From an uncultured Bacteroidaceae bacterium (lineage in GTDB: Bacteria; Bacteroidota; Bacteroidia; Bacteroidales; Bacteroidaceae), in NCBI GenBank assembly GCA_934271655.1, contig CAKQRW010000049.1:1-22507 (forward strand): DNA of 22,507 nt, given 5' to 3'. Position numbers and translations under genes: made by a program. Below the pieces are notes generated by a model. The model saw only the letters and a program-made list of their open reading frames with translations. It searched no databases and was not told the DNA's origin. Position 1 is the stretch's first letter, and the number at the start of each line of letters is the position of its first letter. Below, one piece after another: positions 1-7,604 of this stretch.

Positions 1-88
1 CTTATGCATTTTAGTTTTAAACTGTAAGCATTTTGAGGTACCACTCTGTTTTGATGGCACTTTTTCAAGTGGACTCATTACTGCACAA

Positions 89-147
89 TTACTATAGTCG
101 AACAGAATCTATTTGAGAACTTATCGAATATATTCTGTTTGACTACT
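89..147. repeat. Left inverted-repeat element (shared 19-bp sequence)
   Basis: The 19-mer ttactatagtcgaacagaa at 89-107 recurs exactly at 1282-1300. Within this element, 95-108 pairs with 132-145 (14 bp, one G-T mismatch), enclosing a 23-nt centre. It lies just upstream of the acyltransferase gene. It could be a MITE-like element, a recombination site or a hairpin terminator; sequence alone does not decide. The rest of 1-199 is AT-rich, with no gene seen and no clear TAnnTTTG promoter. Confidence 0.7.
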
Positions 148-199
148 TACCACAACACATCATTTTCTTGAATTCACAATTATCTTATTTTTAACTAAA

Positions 200-1222
200 A
201 TGCGTACAATACATTGGCTAACATTACTCAGAGTAGTAAATATCATACTTGTGGTCATGTTTCACGTACAACTCATAGACATGAGCACAGGTCAAAACCA
301 TTCATTTTGCCGATATATATCGGAACCTTTCACACCTATAAGAATGCCACTTTTCATATTCATATCTGGAGGATTGCTATACCTAAGCAGAATTCAAAAA
401 GGCATACAAACAAGAGAATTGTACAAAGACAAGCTTCAGAGGATAATGATACCTTTTGTTTTTTTTGTCAACCTGTATTTTATAATTAAAGCTCTACTAA
501 ACAATTACGTTAAAACTCCTTTAAATTTCTCCCTTGATTATTATTTGGAATCATATATAATCTATGGCAATCATCCATCTGCACATTTGTGGTTTTTACC
601 AACACTCATGACGCTAATGCTTTTTTACCCATTATATAGGCAGTCATGTAGCAAGGTTTGGATAATGGCAATCACGGCTTTCCTTTCGATTGCGCTTTTC
701 TTCTGCGACACAAGATTTCTCTATCCATATAACTACTTCAACATAGTCAACCTAAACAAATATTTCGTCTACTTTTTCTTAGGAATAGTATTTTTTAAAT
801 ATTCTGTGTATAAATATTTAGGAGGAGCATGGGTAAGTATCATTTTGTCCATCATGTATTCCATTCTCTATGTCGCTAACACGCCATTACTCACATCTAC
901 GTGTGGCATCCTGTCCACGGTATCACTTGCCATGCTTGTATCAAAGCATCTTTCCATAAAATTATCATTCATAAGTAACAGAATTTACCAAATTTACTTG
1001 ATGTCATTCATTTTTCAGCCTTTTGTAGAACTTATCCTTTGGAAAAAGATATTTTATAACGAGCAATTCTTCTTATTCTTCTACATTTTAAACGTGACAT
1101 GTGGAATTTTGGGGCCTATACTTGTATCAATAGCTGCAGAACATTCTCCATACAAAATTGTACGCATGTGCCTCGGCATAAAGCCACAGGCAAACACTAG
1201 CGTTTTTCATAACAATAGTTGA
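200..1222 (+). CDS. Acyltransferase family 3 integral membrane protein
   Basis: A 340-residue polytopic membrane protein that fits the acyltransferase-3 family (PF01757, OafA/NodX/WecH-like). These enzymes transfer acyl groups, often acetyl, to sugars of polysaccharides or lipids at the inner membrane. The family R-x10-H motif is visible at R11 and H22 in the first transmembrane segment. An HLWFLPTL stretch near residue 129 matches the conserved second motif region, and about ten hydrophobic segments follow. The C-terminal tail is short and no periplasmic SGNH domain is fused. The ATG at 200 is the first start compatible with a normal family N-terminus. The gene stands alone and is clearly richer in A and T than its neighbours. 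Both flanks carry the same inverted-repeat sequence, which suggests horizontal acquisition. The acceptor substrate cannot be read from the sequence. Confidence 0.85.
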   Translation: MRTIHWLTLLRVVNIILVVMFHVQLIDMSTGQNHSFCRYISEPFTPIRMPLFIFISGGLLYLSRIQKGIQTRELYKDKLQRIMIPFVFFVNLYFIIKALLNNYVKTPLNFSLDYYLESYIIYGNHPSAHLWFLPTLMTLMLFYPLYRQSCSKVWIMAITAFLSIALFFCDTRFLYPYNYFNIVNLNKYFVYFFLGIVFFKYSVYKYLGGAWVSIILSIMYSILYVANTPLLTSTCGILSTVSLAMLVSKHLSIKLSFISNRIYQIYLMSFIFQPFVELILWKKIFYNEQFFLFFYILNVTCGILGPILVSIAAEHSPYKIVRMCLGIKPQANTSVFHNNS

Positions 1223-1244
1223 ACCCACTTGTAAAAGTGGGTTC
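1221..1244 (+). terminator. Hairpin at the end of the acyltransferase gene
   Basis: A perfect 10-bp stem, gaacccactt (1221-1230) with aagtgggttc (1235-1244), closes a GTAA loop. It overlaps the stop codon at 1220-1222. No clean T-run follows, so it may be a weak terminator or an mRNA 3'-end stabiliser. As a hairpin it would form on either strand. Confidence 0.6.
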
Positions 1245-1281
1245 ATAAGTAGTTGATCTAAATCTCTTAGGTAGGCGCTCG

Positions 1282-1378
1282 TTACTATAGTCGAACAGAA
1301 AATGAATGAGAATGAATATCCTTCATTCATCGGACATAATCCCTTGAAATTTTCTCATACCAATTCTGTTTGGCTATA
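1282..1378. repeat. Right inverted-repeat element (shared 19-bp sequence)
   Basis: The 19-mer at 1282-1300 is identical to 89-107. Positions 1286-1300 (tatagtcgaacagaa) pair with 1364-1378 (ttctgtttggctata) with two mismatches. A smaller inner hairpin of atgaatga/tcattcat type lies at about 1302-1330. The element separates the acyltransferase gene from the 3' end of porZ and could also serve as a terminator for porZ on the minus strand. Confidence 0.68.
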
Positions 1379-1401
1379 ACAGAACGCTCATGTATCCATC
1401 C

Positions 1402-3468
1402 TTATTTCACTATCAGAATCTTTGTACAAGCATTTTCCCTACCCTCTTCATCTGTGCATAAGGCAAAGTATACTCCCGACGCCACACGCTTGCCTGTGGC
1501 GTAGCGGCAATCCCAAGAGAACTCGCCTCCCACGCTTGTGCCCTCTGTGACAAGCTTGCCAGATGCGCTGACAATCTTCACCACCGAATTGCTCATCAGT
1601 CCTGTGATATGCACTCTGCCTGTGTATTCAGGTCGGACAGGATTAGGAAAAACCTTCAAGGCATCGGAGCTCATGCTTGCAGAAGGGTCAGTGGCATCGC
1701 CCTGGAAAGAGCATAGGCCAGCCGATGTGGATATGAAGACCTCCCCCGTGCTTCCATTGATTGCAATGTCATTTATCTCATCGGAGATGAGCGGACTGTT
1801 GCTTGTCGTGAAATGCTCTGTCACCTCAAGTCCGTCAGGGCTTACAAGGTACACGCCATTGTCCAGTGTGCCTATCCACTTGCGGTTGCCTCCATCCACC
1901 GTGATGCACTTCACTGACACTCCGTCCAAAAGATAGTCGCCAAGACCTGTTCCATCATTGCGCGGCACAATAGGCTGCGTGAGCGTGAAGCTGTTGTCAA
2001 AGACTTGGCTCGGAGCAGATGTCATGAATACGCCCTGAGTGCATCCTATCCACATAGCACCATTCAAGTCTTCCGTCACACAGTAGTACAGGTCTGGGGT
2101 GTAGCGCACTCCATTCTGGTTTGTTATAGTGGACATGTACTTATACTCATCATCTGCTGTATTGTCAATGGTGCCGTTAGTATTGATAATCATAATGCCG
2201 GATGCCCCTGTCGTGTTTGTAGTGCGCCTGTTGACCAGCCACGCCCAGCCTCTCTGGTCAAAAACAGTGTGGTCGAATGTAGGCTTGCTAGAAATGCTGC
2301 TGATATATATAGCCTTCCACGTGCGGTCTTTCTTCAAGATGCGTACAATCGTGTCACACGAATTGTTACACATCCACAGATTGCCATTTTTGTCATAGTT
2401 GAGAGCTGTGATGCGCACATACAATTCAGGATGCCAATCATTGGGCAATATAGTCGTCAACGGTGAATTGTCATACGTGAAATGATTGACAAGCTGCATA
2501 TCGCGAAACTCATACAGACCGCTGCGAGCCGTGCCGACCCAATGATGCGTGTCATCATCAGGATCTTGCACCACATCTGTGACATCGCGGTATGCAGAAC
2601 TGCCCACCAGTTCTATCACCTTCTCCTCGTCAAAAGCCGACCACTTGCCATCATCATACATCATGACGGTGCCAGGTTCATGCAAACCTGTATAGGAGAA
2701 TAATCCGCCAGCCACAAGCAGACGCTCTCCCACCATGTTGAGTTTGTAGGATATGTTGCGCACAGGCGAGTTGATGTCAATGTCTTTGACCGTCTCCAGC
2801 AGAGCGGCGGCCTCTTCCTTCTCTGCCTGTGTAGTGCCGAAGGTGACAGGGGCTGTGGACACTTTGGTCCAGTTGTTCTTGTTGTTGAGGTTGGTGGTCA
2901 TGTCTCCCTTCATGATGCCAGCACTGGTGTTCACGTAGATGTTGTCACCATCCATGTTGGCGTTTCTCACTTTTCCGTCAAAGTAGTAGAGGCTGACAAA
3001 ATAGTGCTTGGAAAGGTCTGCCACCACAAGTCCGGAGTTGAGGCTTATGAGCGCTCGTGAACCGCATATCCTGAGCTCATTGAGCGTCTTGTCAGATAAC
3101 GACTTGTTTTTCATGTCTGCAAGGTTCCACACACTGCCATCCGTCCCGATGATGTCAATGTTGCCATTGGCATATAGCGCCACAAGCTGCTTTGTGGCAG
3201 AGGAATAGGCTATGTCATAGATGCTGATGTCGCTCAGCACATTGGTCTTGTCATAGGTATACAAGCGGTTGTCTTCAGTGTCATAGCTGAACAGGTTGCC
3301 GTTGGCAAGCACAAAAATGCTGGAACCGGCTTTCACGGCTTTTGTGGCGTTATGGTATGAGGCATACACTTTCCATTCGCCATCGGCGCGGGCGATGGTG
3401 GCGTGGACGGCCATCATCAAGGATGCCACAGCCATGATGATGCTTATCTTACGTGTTGGCAGAGTCAT
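1402..3468 (-). CDS. porZ: PorZ-like type IX secretion beta-propeller protein
   Basis: A 688-residue secreted protein whose N-terminus, repeat pattern and C-terminal domain match PorZ. In Porphyromonas gingivalis, PorZ is a surface member of the PorU-PorV-PorQ-PorZ attachment complex and handles anionic LPS for the sortase PorU. A signal peptide spans about residues 1-28 (basic start, hydrophobic core, ending near ARA). The body has the repeated short strands and Trp-rich WVGTARSGLYEF, MWIGCTQGVF and KWIGTLDNGVYLV signatures of two-component-regulator-type propeller blades. From about residue 605 there is a type A sorting-like domain beginning VFPNPV and ending KILIVK. The protein is somewhat shorter than the roughly 770-residue P. 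gingivalis form as I recall it. The gene is divergent from the sirtuin gene. Main uncertainty: other propeller proteins with sorting domains look similar. Confidence 0.8.
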   Translation of the reverse strand: MTLPTRKISIIMAVASLMMAVHATIARADGEWKVYASYHNATKAVKAGSSIFVLANGNLFSYDTEDNRLYTYDKTNVLSDISIYDIAYSSATKQLVALYANGNIDIIGTDGSVWNLADMKNKSLSDKTLNELRICGSRALISLNSGLVVADLSKHYFVSLYYFDGKVRNANMDGDNIYVNTSAGIMKGDMTTNLNNKNNWTKVSTAPVTFGTTQAEKEEAAALLETVKDIDINSPVRNISYKLNMVGERLLVAGGLFSYTGLHEPGTVMMYDDGKWSAFDEEKVIELVGSSAYRDVTDVVQDPDDDTHHWVGTARSGLYEFRDMQLVNHFTYDNSPLTTILPNDWHPELYVRITALNYDKNGNLWMCNNSCDTIVRILKKDRTWKAIYISSISSKPTFDHTVFDQRGWAWLVNRRTTNTTGASGIMIINTNGTIDNTADDEYKYMSTITNQNGVRYTPDLYYCVTEDLNGAMWIGCTQGVFMTSAPSQVFDNSFTLTQPIVPRNDGTGLGDYLLDGVSVKCITVDGGNRKWIGTLDNGVYLVSPDGLEVTEHFTTSNSPLISDEINDIAINGSTGEVFISTSAGLCSFQGDATDPSASMSSDALKVFPNPVRPEYTGRVHITGLMSNSVVKIVSASGKLVTEGTSVGGEFSWDCRYATGKRVASGVYFALCTDEEGRENACTKILIVK

Positions 3469-3539
3469 AAACAGAAGCTATTACTTGTTAATGATTGTGT
3501 TTCTTTTTGTTTATAAGTTGAGGTTTCCCTTATGAGGAA

Positions 3540-3547
3540 CAAAGGTA
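3540..3547 (-). promoter_or_regulatory. Bacteroidetes -7 box for porZ
   Basis: On the minus strand this reads TACCTTTG, a match to the TAnnTTTG -7 consensus, 72 nt upstream of the porZ ATG. I do not see a convincing TTTG -33 element at the usual spacing, so the assignment rests on the -7 box and its position in a divergent intergenic region. Confidence 0.55.
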
Positions 3548-3673
3548 AGGATAAATTCAGAGAAAGCGAAAACGGGGTGACTATTTTTTTCAAAAGCCGC
3601 TGTATTTCGCTGAATATGGCGTGTGTGAGCTCATTCTTTTAAGCACTTGTGTGGAGAAACGAACAAAAAGTGT

Positions 3674-3681
3674 TATCTTTG
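3674..3681 (+). promoter_or_regulatory. Bacteroidetes -7 box for the sirtuin gene
   Basis: TATCTTTG matches TAnnTTTG and lies 20 nt before the chosen ATG at 3702. A TTG at 3647-3649 is a possible -33 element, though the 24-nt spacing is long. The box falls inside the longer reading frame that opens at 3621, which argues that translation starts at 3702 rather than 3621. Confidence 0.55.
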
Positions 3682-3701
3682 CCTTTATAAATACCATTAC
3701 T

Positions 3702-4412
3702 ATGAAGAAGATTGTTTTCTTGACAGGAGCTGGAATGTCGGCAGAGAGCGGCATCAGCACTTTCCGTGACAGCGACGGACTTTGGGAACACTACCCGGTG
3801 GAAGCCGTGGCGAGCATACAGGGGTATCAGCGGAATCCGGAGCTGGTGCTGAATTTCTACAACGAAAGGCGCAGGGAGCTGCAGCATGTGTCGCCTAATG
3901 AGGGGCACCGTCTTGTGGCAAGTCTGGAGAACAGGTATGACGTGACTGTGGTGACACAAAACGTGGACAACCTGCATGAGAGGGCTGGTTCCACGAAAGT
4001 CATCCATCTGCATGGCGAGTTAATGAAGGCCACGTCAAGCAGAGAGCCCAATGATCCCAACTGCATCATAACTCTCCCAGAAGACCATCTCGACATCAAG
4101 ATGGGCGATAAGGCCAAGGATGGCAGTCAGCTCAGGCCGTTCATCGTGTGGTTTGGAGAAAGTGTGCCGATGATAGAGCCTGCTATATCTGAGGTGAACA
4201 AGGCCGACCTGCTGGTGGTGATAGGCACATCACTCAATGTGTATCCAGCGGCCGGACTGCTCAACTTTGTCAACAACCACTGCAGGATTTATCTGATAGA
4301 TCCCAAGGAGGTGCCTTATGACCCCAGTCTCGGAGTGCATCACATCATGAAAGGCGCAAGCGAAGGCATGGAAGAACTCTGCGCCATGCTCGATGTGGAA
4401 AAGACTCTGTGA
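3702..4412 (+). CDS. cobB: Sir2-family NAD-dependent protein deacylase
   Basis: A 236-residue sirtuin that would remove acyl groups from lysines using NAD, in the cytoplasm. Visible motifs are GAGMSAESGI (residues 9-18) for NAD binding, TQNVDNLH (85-92), the catalytic His in HLHGE (H104), RPFIVWFGE, and GTSLNVYPAAGL near the end. Y53 and R56 form the Y-x-x-R pair that marks desuccinylase/demalonylase-type (class III) sirtuins. The start at 3702 is preferred over 3621 because the family begins just before the GAG motif and a promoter box lies between the two. The segment that normally carries four zinc-binding cysteines, between HGE and RPF, has only one Cys here. The gene is monocistronic as far as can be seen. 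The symbol is by family only. Confidence 0.9.
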   Translation: MKKIVFLTGAGMSAESGISTFRDSDGLWEHYPVEAVASIQGYQRNPELVLNFYNERRRELQHVSPNEGHRLVASLENRYDVTVVTQNVDNLHERAGSTKVIHLHGELMKATSSREPNDPNCIITLPEDHLDIKMGDKAKDGSQLRPFIVWFGESVPMIEPAISEVNKADLLVVIGTSLNVYPAAGLLNFVNNHCRIYLIDPKEVPYDPSLGVHHIMKGASEGMEELCAMLDVEKTL

Positions 4413-4530
4413 GAATGCCTACATCTGTCTAATAATTAGGCGTAATAAGTTATTTTACTAATAAACACTATATATAATAGCATAAAAACCGTTAAAATAG
4501 TGGTCGAGACTTCGCTGATGAAAAAATAGT

Positions 4531-4546
4531 TCGTAATTTTGTACGA
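4531..4546 (+). promoter_or_regulatory. Putative promoter of the DUF6242-porG-uppS operon
   Basis: TAATTTTG at 4534-4541 matches the -7 consensus, 43 nt before the ATG at 4585. The box is embedded in a small palindrome, tcgta (4531-4535) and tacga (4542-4546), which could be chance or an operator. No clear -33 TTTG is present. Confidence 0.5.
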
Positions 4547-4584
4547 TTTTTTACATGAGTCAATAGCGAACATATAAGAAACAG

Positions 4585-5943
4585 ATGAAATATCAAAGAA
4601 CGAAACATACTATATTGGGAATAGCGGCCCTTGTATCAATCTCTCTGTCAACGGCATCGTGTGTGGGCGATGACGACACCACTGCCACGACGTCTCCGGA
4701 ATGTGTTGTCACGTCCTTCGGCGTCGGCACTATAAAGACGGAGGTGGTGGAAACAGAATATGACAAAGATGGCAATGCTAAGGATGTGGTGAAGACAAAG
4801 AGCATCCTTGGCACAGACATAAGCTTCAACATTGACCAGGTCAACGGACATATATACACAACAGATTCACTGCCCAACTGGGTGGACCTGTCAAAAGTGA
4901 AGCTCTCCTTCGGCTGCTATGGCAATCTGTACTACAAGGTGCCAGATGAGGATGACCTGTATTATCGCCTCACCTCGGGCTCAGACTCAGTGGATGTCAG
5001 CAAGACTGTGGACCTGCTGTGTGTAGCCACAGACGGAGTGGCGCGCAAGGCCTACAAGCTTGACATCTATAAGCGCAAGCTTGCCACAGACACGCTGATA
5101 TGGAAATCGACAGACTCCAATCTGAGTTATGTAGGCGGCGGACGCATGTACAACAGCTATGGCAAGGTCATCGCGTTTGTCAGAGACGGCAACGGCAATG
5201 ACGTGAGCGCATATACAGCTGAGACGGATGGCGCCTCATGGAGCAATCCTTCCATGATTCCAGTGGAGAGCAATTCGGTCATCAAGCGCGGCAACGCATT
5301 CTACGGCCTGAGTGAAGACGGCTACATATATGCGTCAGGGGATGAAAATGCAGCTGTGTGGGAAAAGGTGTCAGACCGCCATGTGGACAGGCTGCTGGCT
5401 GCTGACGGCTACAATGTCTACGCCCTTGACGGTACCCAAATCATAGGTTCGGCCGATATGGAAACATGGAGCGTGCAGGGAACTGCCGATATCAATATGC
5501 TGCCAGACAGCTATTGCAGTTCCGTATATTACACATCAAAAACCAATGATGACATATGTGTGGCTGTGATGGCAGGCCTGTCAAGCGCCAACAGCTCCAA
5601 TGGAGTGGCGTGGTTCAAGCAGACATCCGCAGCAAATGACGCCAGCCAGCCATGGGCATACATGGAGGTCACGGCAGACAATGTCTATGGCCTGCCTCAT
5701 CTTGGAGGCATGAGCATGGTGATATATGAAGGCTCCTTGTATGTCATGGGCACGGAAGATGGCGCATACGGCCGCATGTACCGTTCTGAAGACAACGGAA
5801 TAACATGGCATCAGCTGCCGCAGAAATATCCGTTGCCATCTGACCTCAATCCGCATAATGGTGTGGCAAGCATGGTGGCGGTAGGCTCGCAGCTATGGAT
5901 TATCCAGGAAAAAGGAAAGATATGGCGAGGCTCTATTCTCTGA
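4585..5943 (+). CDS. DUF6242-type lipoprotein upstream of porG
   Basis: A 452-residue predicted lipoprotein. The signal peptide ends in a lipobox (STASC, Cys26) followed by GDDD, an acidic pattern common in surface-exposed Bacteroidetes lipoproteins. Residues of about 35-165 form an Ig-like N-terminal part with a KAYKLDIYKR ending. From about 170 on there are repeated strand motifs resembling a beta-propeller or BNR/sialidase-like fold (IYASGDENAAVWEKVS, GRMYRSEDNGITWHQLP), but no catalytic residues I can name. I recall this as DUF6242, an uncharacterised Bacteroidales family. It overlaps porG by 22 nt and heads the operon, so a role linked to type IX secretion or outer-membrane assembly is a reasonable inference but unproven. 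Confidence 0.82.
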   Translation: MKYQRTKHTILGIAALVSISLSTASCVGDDDTTATTSPECVVTSFGVGTIKTEVVETEYDKDGNAKDVVKTKSILGTDISFNIDQVNGHIYTTDSLPNWVDLSKVKLSFGCYGNLYYKVPDEDDLYYRLTSGSDSVDVSKTVDLLCVATDGVARKAYKLDIYKRKLATDTLIWKSTDSNLSYVGGGRMYNSYGKVIAFVRDGNGNDVSAYTAETDGASWSNPSMIPVESNSVIKRGNAFYGLSEDGYIYASGDENAAVWEKVSDRHVDRLLAADGYNVYALDGTQIIGSADMETWSVQGTADINMLPDSYCSSVYYTSKTNDDICVAVMAGLSSANSSNGVAWFKQTSAANDASQPWAYMEVTADNVYGLPHLGGMSMVIYEGSLYVMGTEDGAYGRMYRSEDNGITWHQLPQKYPLPSDLNPHNGVASMVAVGSQLWIIQEKGKIWRGSIL

Positions 5944-6584
5944 TGGCAGCCTTGCTGGTCGCAGCTTGCGTCCATGCCCAGGACCTGGAATATGCCTTGG
6001 AACTCGGAGCCATGGCCGGACCGAGCTTCTACATGGGTGATGCCAACCTTGATGGATTCTACAAGAATACGACAATAGGCGGCGGACTGATGGGACGATA
6101 CAACATCAACCCGCGCATGGCTTTAAAGTTTGACCTCGCTTATGCCAAGGTGAAAGGAGATGCCTCTAAGGGAAAGAACGTTTTCCCAGATTCGCCAGAG
6201 CAGGTATGGCAGTTTGACAACCCGCTTGTGGACTTAGGAGCGCAGTATGAGCTGAACTTCTGGGGCTATGGAGTGGGCGGCGGATACAAGGGCCACAAGA
6301 GGCTCGTGCCGTACATACAGGTGGGCTTGGGCTTCACTTACTGCAATGATGCGCTGACAATGAACATTCCCGTCGGAGCCGGGATAAAATACAAGGTCAA
6401 GCCGCGATGGAATGTCGGCGTAGACTGGACAATGCGATTCTCTATGAGCGATAAGCTGGACGGCATAGAAGACCCCTACAGGATAAAAAGCGGTTTCCTG
6501 AAAAACAAGGACAGCTACTCGATGACGATGTTTTACATATCATACGACCTCTGCCCTAAATACCGCAGGTGTAACACAGAATAG
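5922..6584 (+). CDS. porG: PorG-like outer membrane protein (DUF6089)
   Basis: A 220-residue outer membrane beta-barrel related to PorG, the type IX secretion protein associated with the PorK/PorN ring in Porphyromonas. The signal peptide is residues 1-19 (ending VHA), followed by ELGAMAGPSFYMGD. The rest alternates Gly/aromatic-rich strands (GVGGGYKGHKR, YIQVGLGFTY, PVGAGIKYKV, WNVGVDWTMRF) typical of an eight-stranded barrel. The ATG at 5922 is chosen over 5895 because it directly precedes the signal peptide and has a purine-rich AGGAAAAAGGAAAG upstream. The gene starts inside the DUF6242 gene and ends 9 nt before uppS, so the three are very probably one transcript. As I recall it, the same porG-uppS-bamA-ompH order occurs in P. 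gingivalis. Confidence 0.82.
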   Translation: MARLYSLMAALLVAACVHAQDLEYALELGAMAGPSFYMGDANLDGFYKNTTIGGGLMGRYNINPRMALKFDLAYAKVKGDASKGKNVFPDSPEQVWQFDNPLVDLGAQYELNFWGYGVGGGYKGHKRLVPYIQVGLGFTYCNDALTMNIPVGAGIKYKVKPRWNVGVDWTMRFSMSDKLDGIEDPYRIKSGFLKNKDSYSMTMFYISYDLCPKYRRCNTE

Positions 6585-6593
6585 AAAAGACAC

Positions 6594-7331
6594 ATGTACA
6601 AGGAACAAGTAGATATGACTCGAGTGCCTCGTCACATAGCCATCATCATGGACGGCAATGGACGATGGGCACAGGCGCAAGGAAAGGAACGCACATACGG
6701 ACATCAGGCTGGAGCCGAGCGCGTGCACGACATCATGACCGCTGCGGTGAATCTTGGTGTGGAGTACCTTACTCTCTACACCTTCTCTACCGAGAACTGG
6801 AAACGTCCTGAGGCCGAGATAGCTGCCTTGATGTCCCTGCTCCTCAAGCATCTGGAGGAAGAGCTGTTCATGAAGAAGAACGCCCGATTCAGGGTTATAG
6901 GCGATATGGAAAGACTGCCGGGGATGGTTCAGAAAGCGTGTGAATATCTGGAAGAACGCACCAAGAACAACACTGGCACATGCATGGTGCTCGCGCTGAG
7001 CTACTCTTCTAAATGGGAGATAACGCAGGCTGTGAGGCAGATGGCACAACAGGTGAAGGAAGGCAAACTTGAACCAGAGGACATCACAGAAGATGTGATA
7101 AGCCAGCATCTGGCCACCAACTTCATGCCAGACCCCGAGCTGATGATACGCACGGGAGGCGAGGAAAGGCTGAGCAATTATCTGCTGTGGCAGTGCGCTT
7201 ATTCGGAGTTTTATTTCACACATACATACTGGCCGGACTTTGATGAGGAGGAACTATGCCATGCTATCGTTGACTATCAGGGCAGGCAGCGACGGTTCGG
7301 AAAGACGGGCGAGCAGGTGACAAGCAAATGA
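6594..7331 (+). CDS. uppS: Undecaprenyl diphosphate synthase
   Basis: A 245-residue cis-prenyltransferase that extends farnesyl diphosphate with isopentenyl diphosphate to C55-PP, the lipid carrier for peptidoglycan and polysaccharide synthesis. The signature IMDGNGRW (Asp20 catalytic) sits near the N-terminus, followed by HQAGAE, TLYTFSTENWKRP (about 60-72) and the C-terminal RTGGEERLSNYLLWQ (186-200), with YWPDF after it. Length is normal for the family. The start at 6594 gives an N-terminal extension like that of Bacteroides homologues; 6615 is a possible alternative. The gene lies 9 nt after porG. The catalytic machinery is complete, so this should be the essential housekeeping enzyme. 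Confidence 0.96.
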   Translation: MYKEQVDMTRVPRHIAIIMDGNGRWAQAQGKERTYGHQAGAERVHDIMTAAVNLGVEYLTLYTFSTENWKRPEAEIAALMSLLLKHLEEELFMKKNARFRVIGDMERLPGMVQKACEYLEERTKNNTGTCMVLALSYSSKWEITQAVRQMAQQVKEGKLEPEDITEDVISQHLATNFMPDPELMIRTGGEERLSNYLLWQCAYSEFYFTHTYWPDFDEEELCHAIVDYQGRQRRFGKTGEQVTSK

Positions 7332-7416
7332 CAGTCTCGGCGAAACATGCAGCAGGAGGCCCTGCCAATGCTGAATATATAATTTCTTACAGGTGGCTGG
7401 CCTTTCATGTTCAAAG

Positions 7417-7552
7417 AATGTATCCAGCGCATTGCAGGAACGTGTCCAGCACATTGTAAGAATGTATTTAGCACATTGCAGGAATTTATCCAGCGCATTG
7501 CATGAACGCATCCAACGCATTGCAAGAACGCATCCAACGCATTGCAAGAACG
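7417..7552. repeat. Tandem repeat, six 22-bp units
   Basis: Six consecutive 22-bp units start at 7417, 7439, 7461, 7483, 7505 and 7527, with a fragment at 7549. Each follows the pattern aaYgYaTccARCRCATTGcaRg. Units 5 and 6 are identical and the others differ at a few positions. The array fills most of the 273-bp gap between uppS and bamA. Because 22 is not a multiple of three, open frames across it are incidental. Many units contain GCGCATTGC, which also occurs in the array at 20662. Confidence 0.9.
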
Positions 7553-7604
7553 AGCCGCACATTATATAATATATAAGAGCAAAGAACAATAAAGCAACAC
7601 ATAC

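Noticed and set aside
3621..3701. Upstream extension of the sirtuin reading frame
   Set aside because: A -7 promoter box lies inside it, the extra 27 residues match nothing in the family, and the ATG at 3702 fits the normal N-terminus.
5895..5921. Earlier ATG for porG
   Set aside because: It would place nine charged residues before the signal peptide; the ATG at 5922 has a purine-rich upstream stretch and a normal signal sequence.
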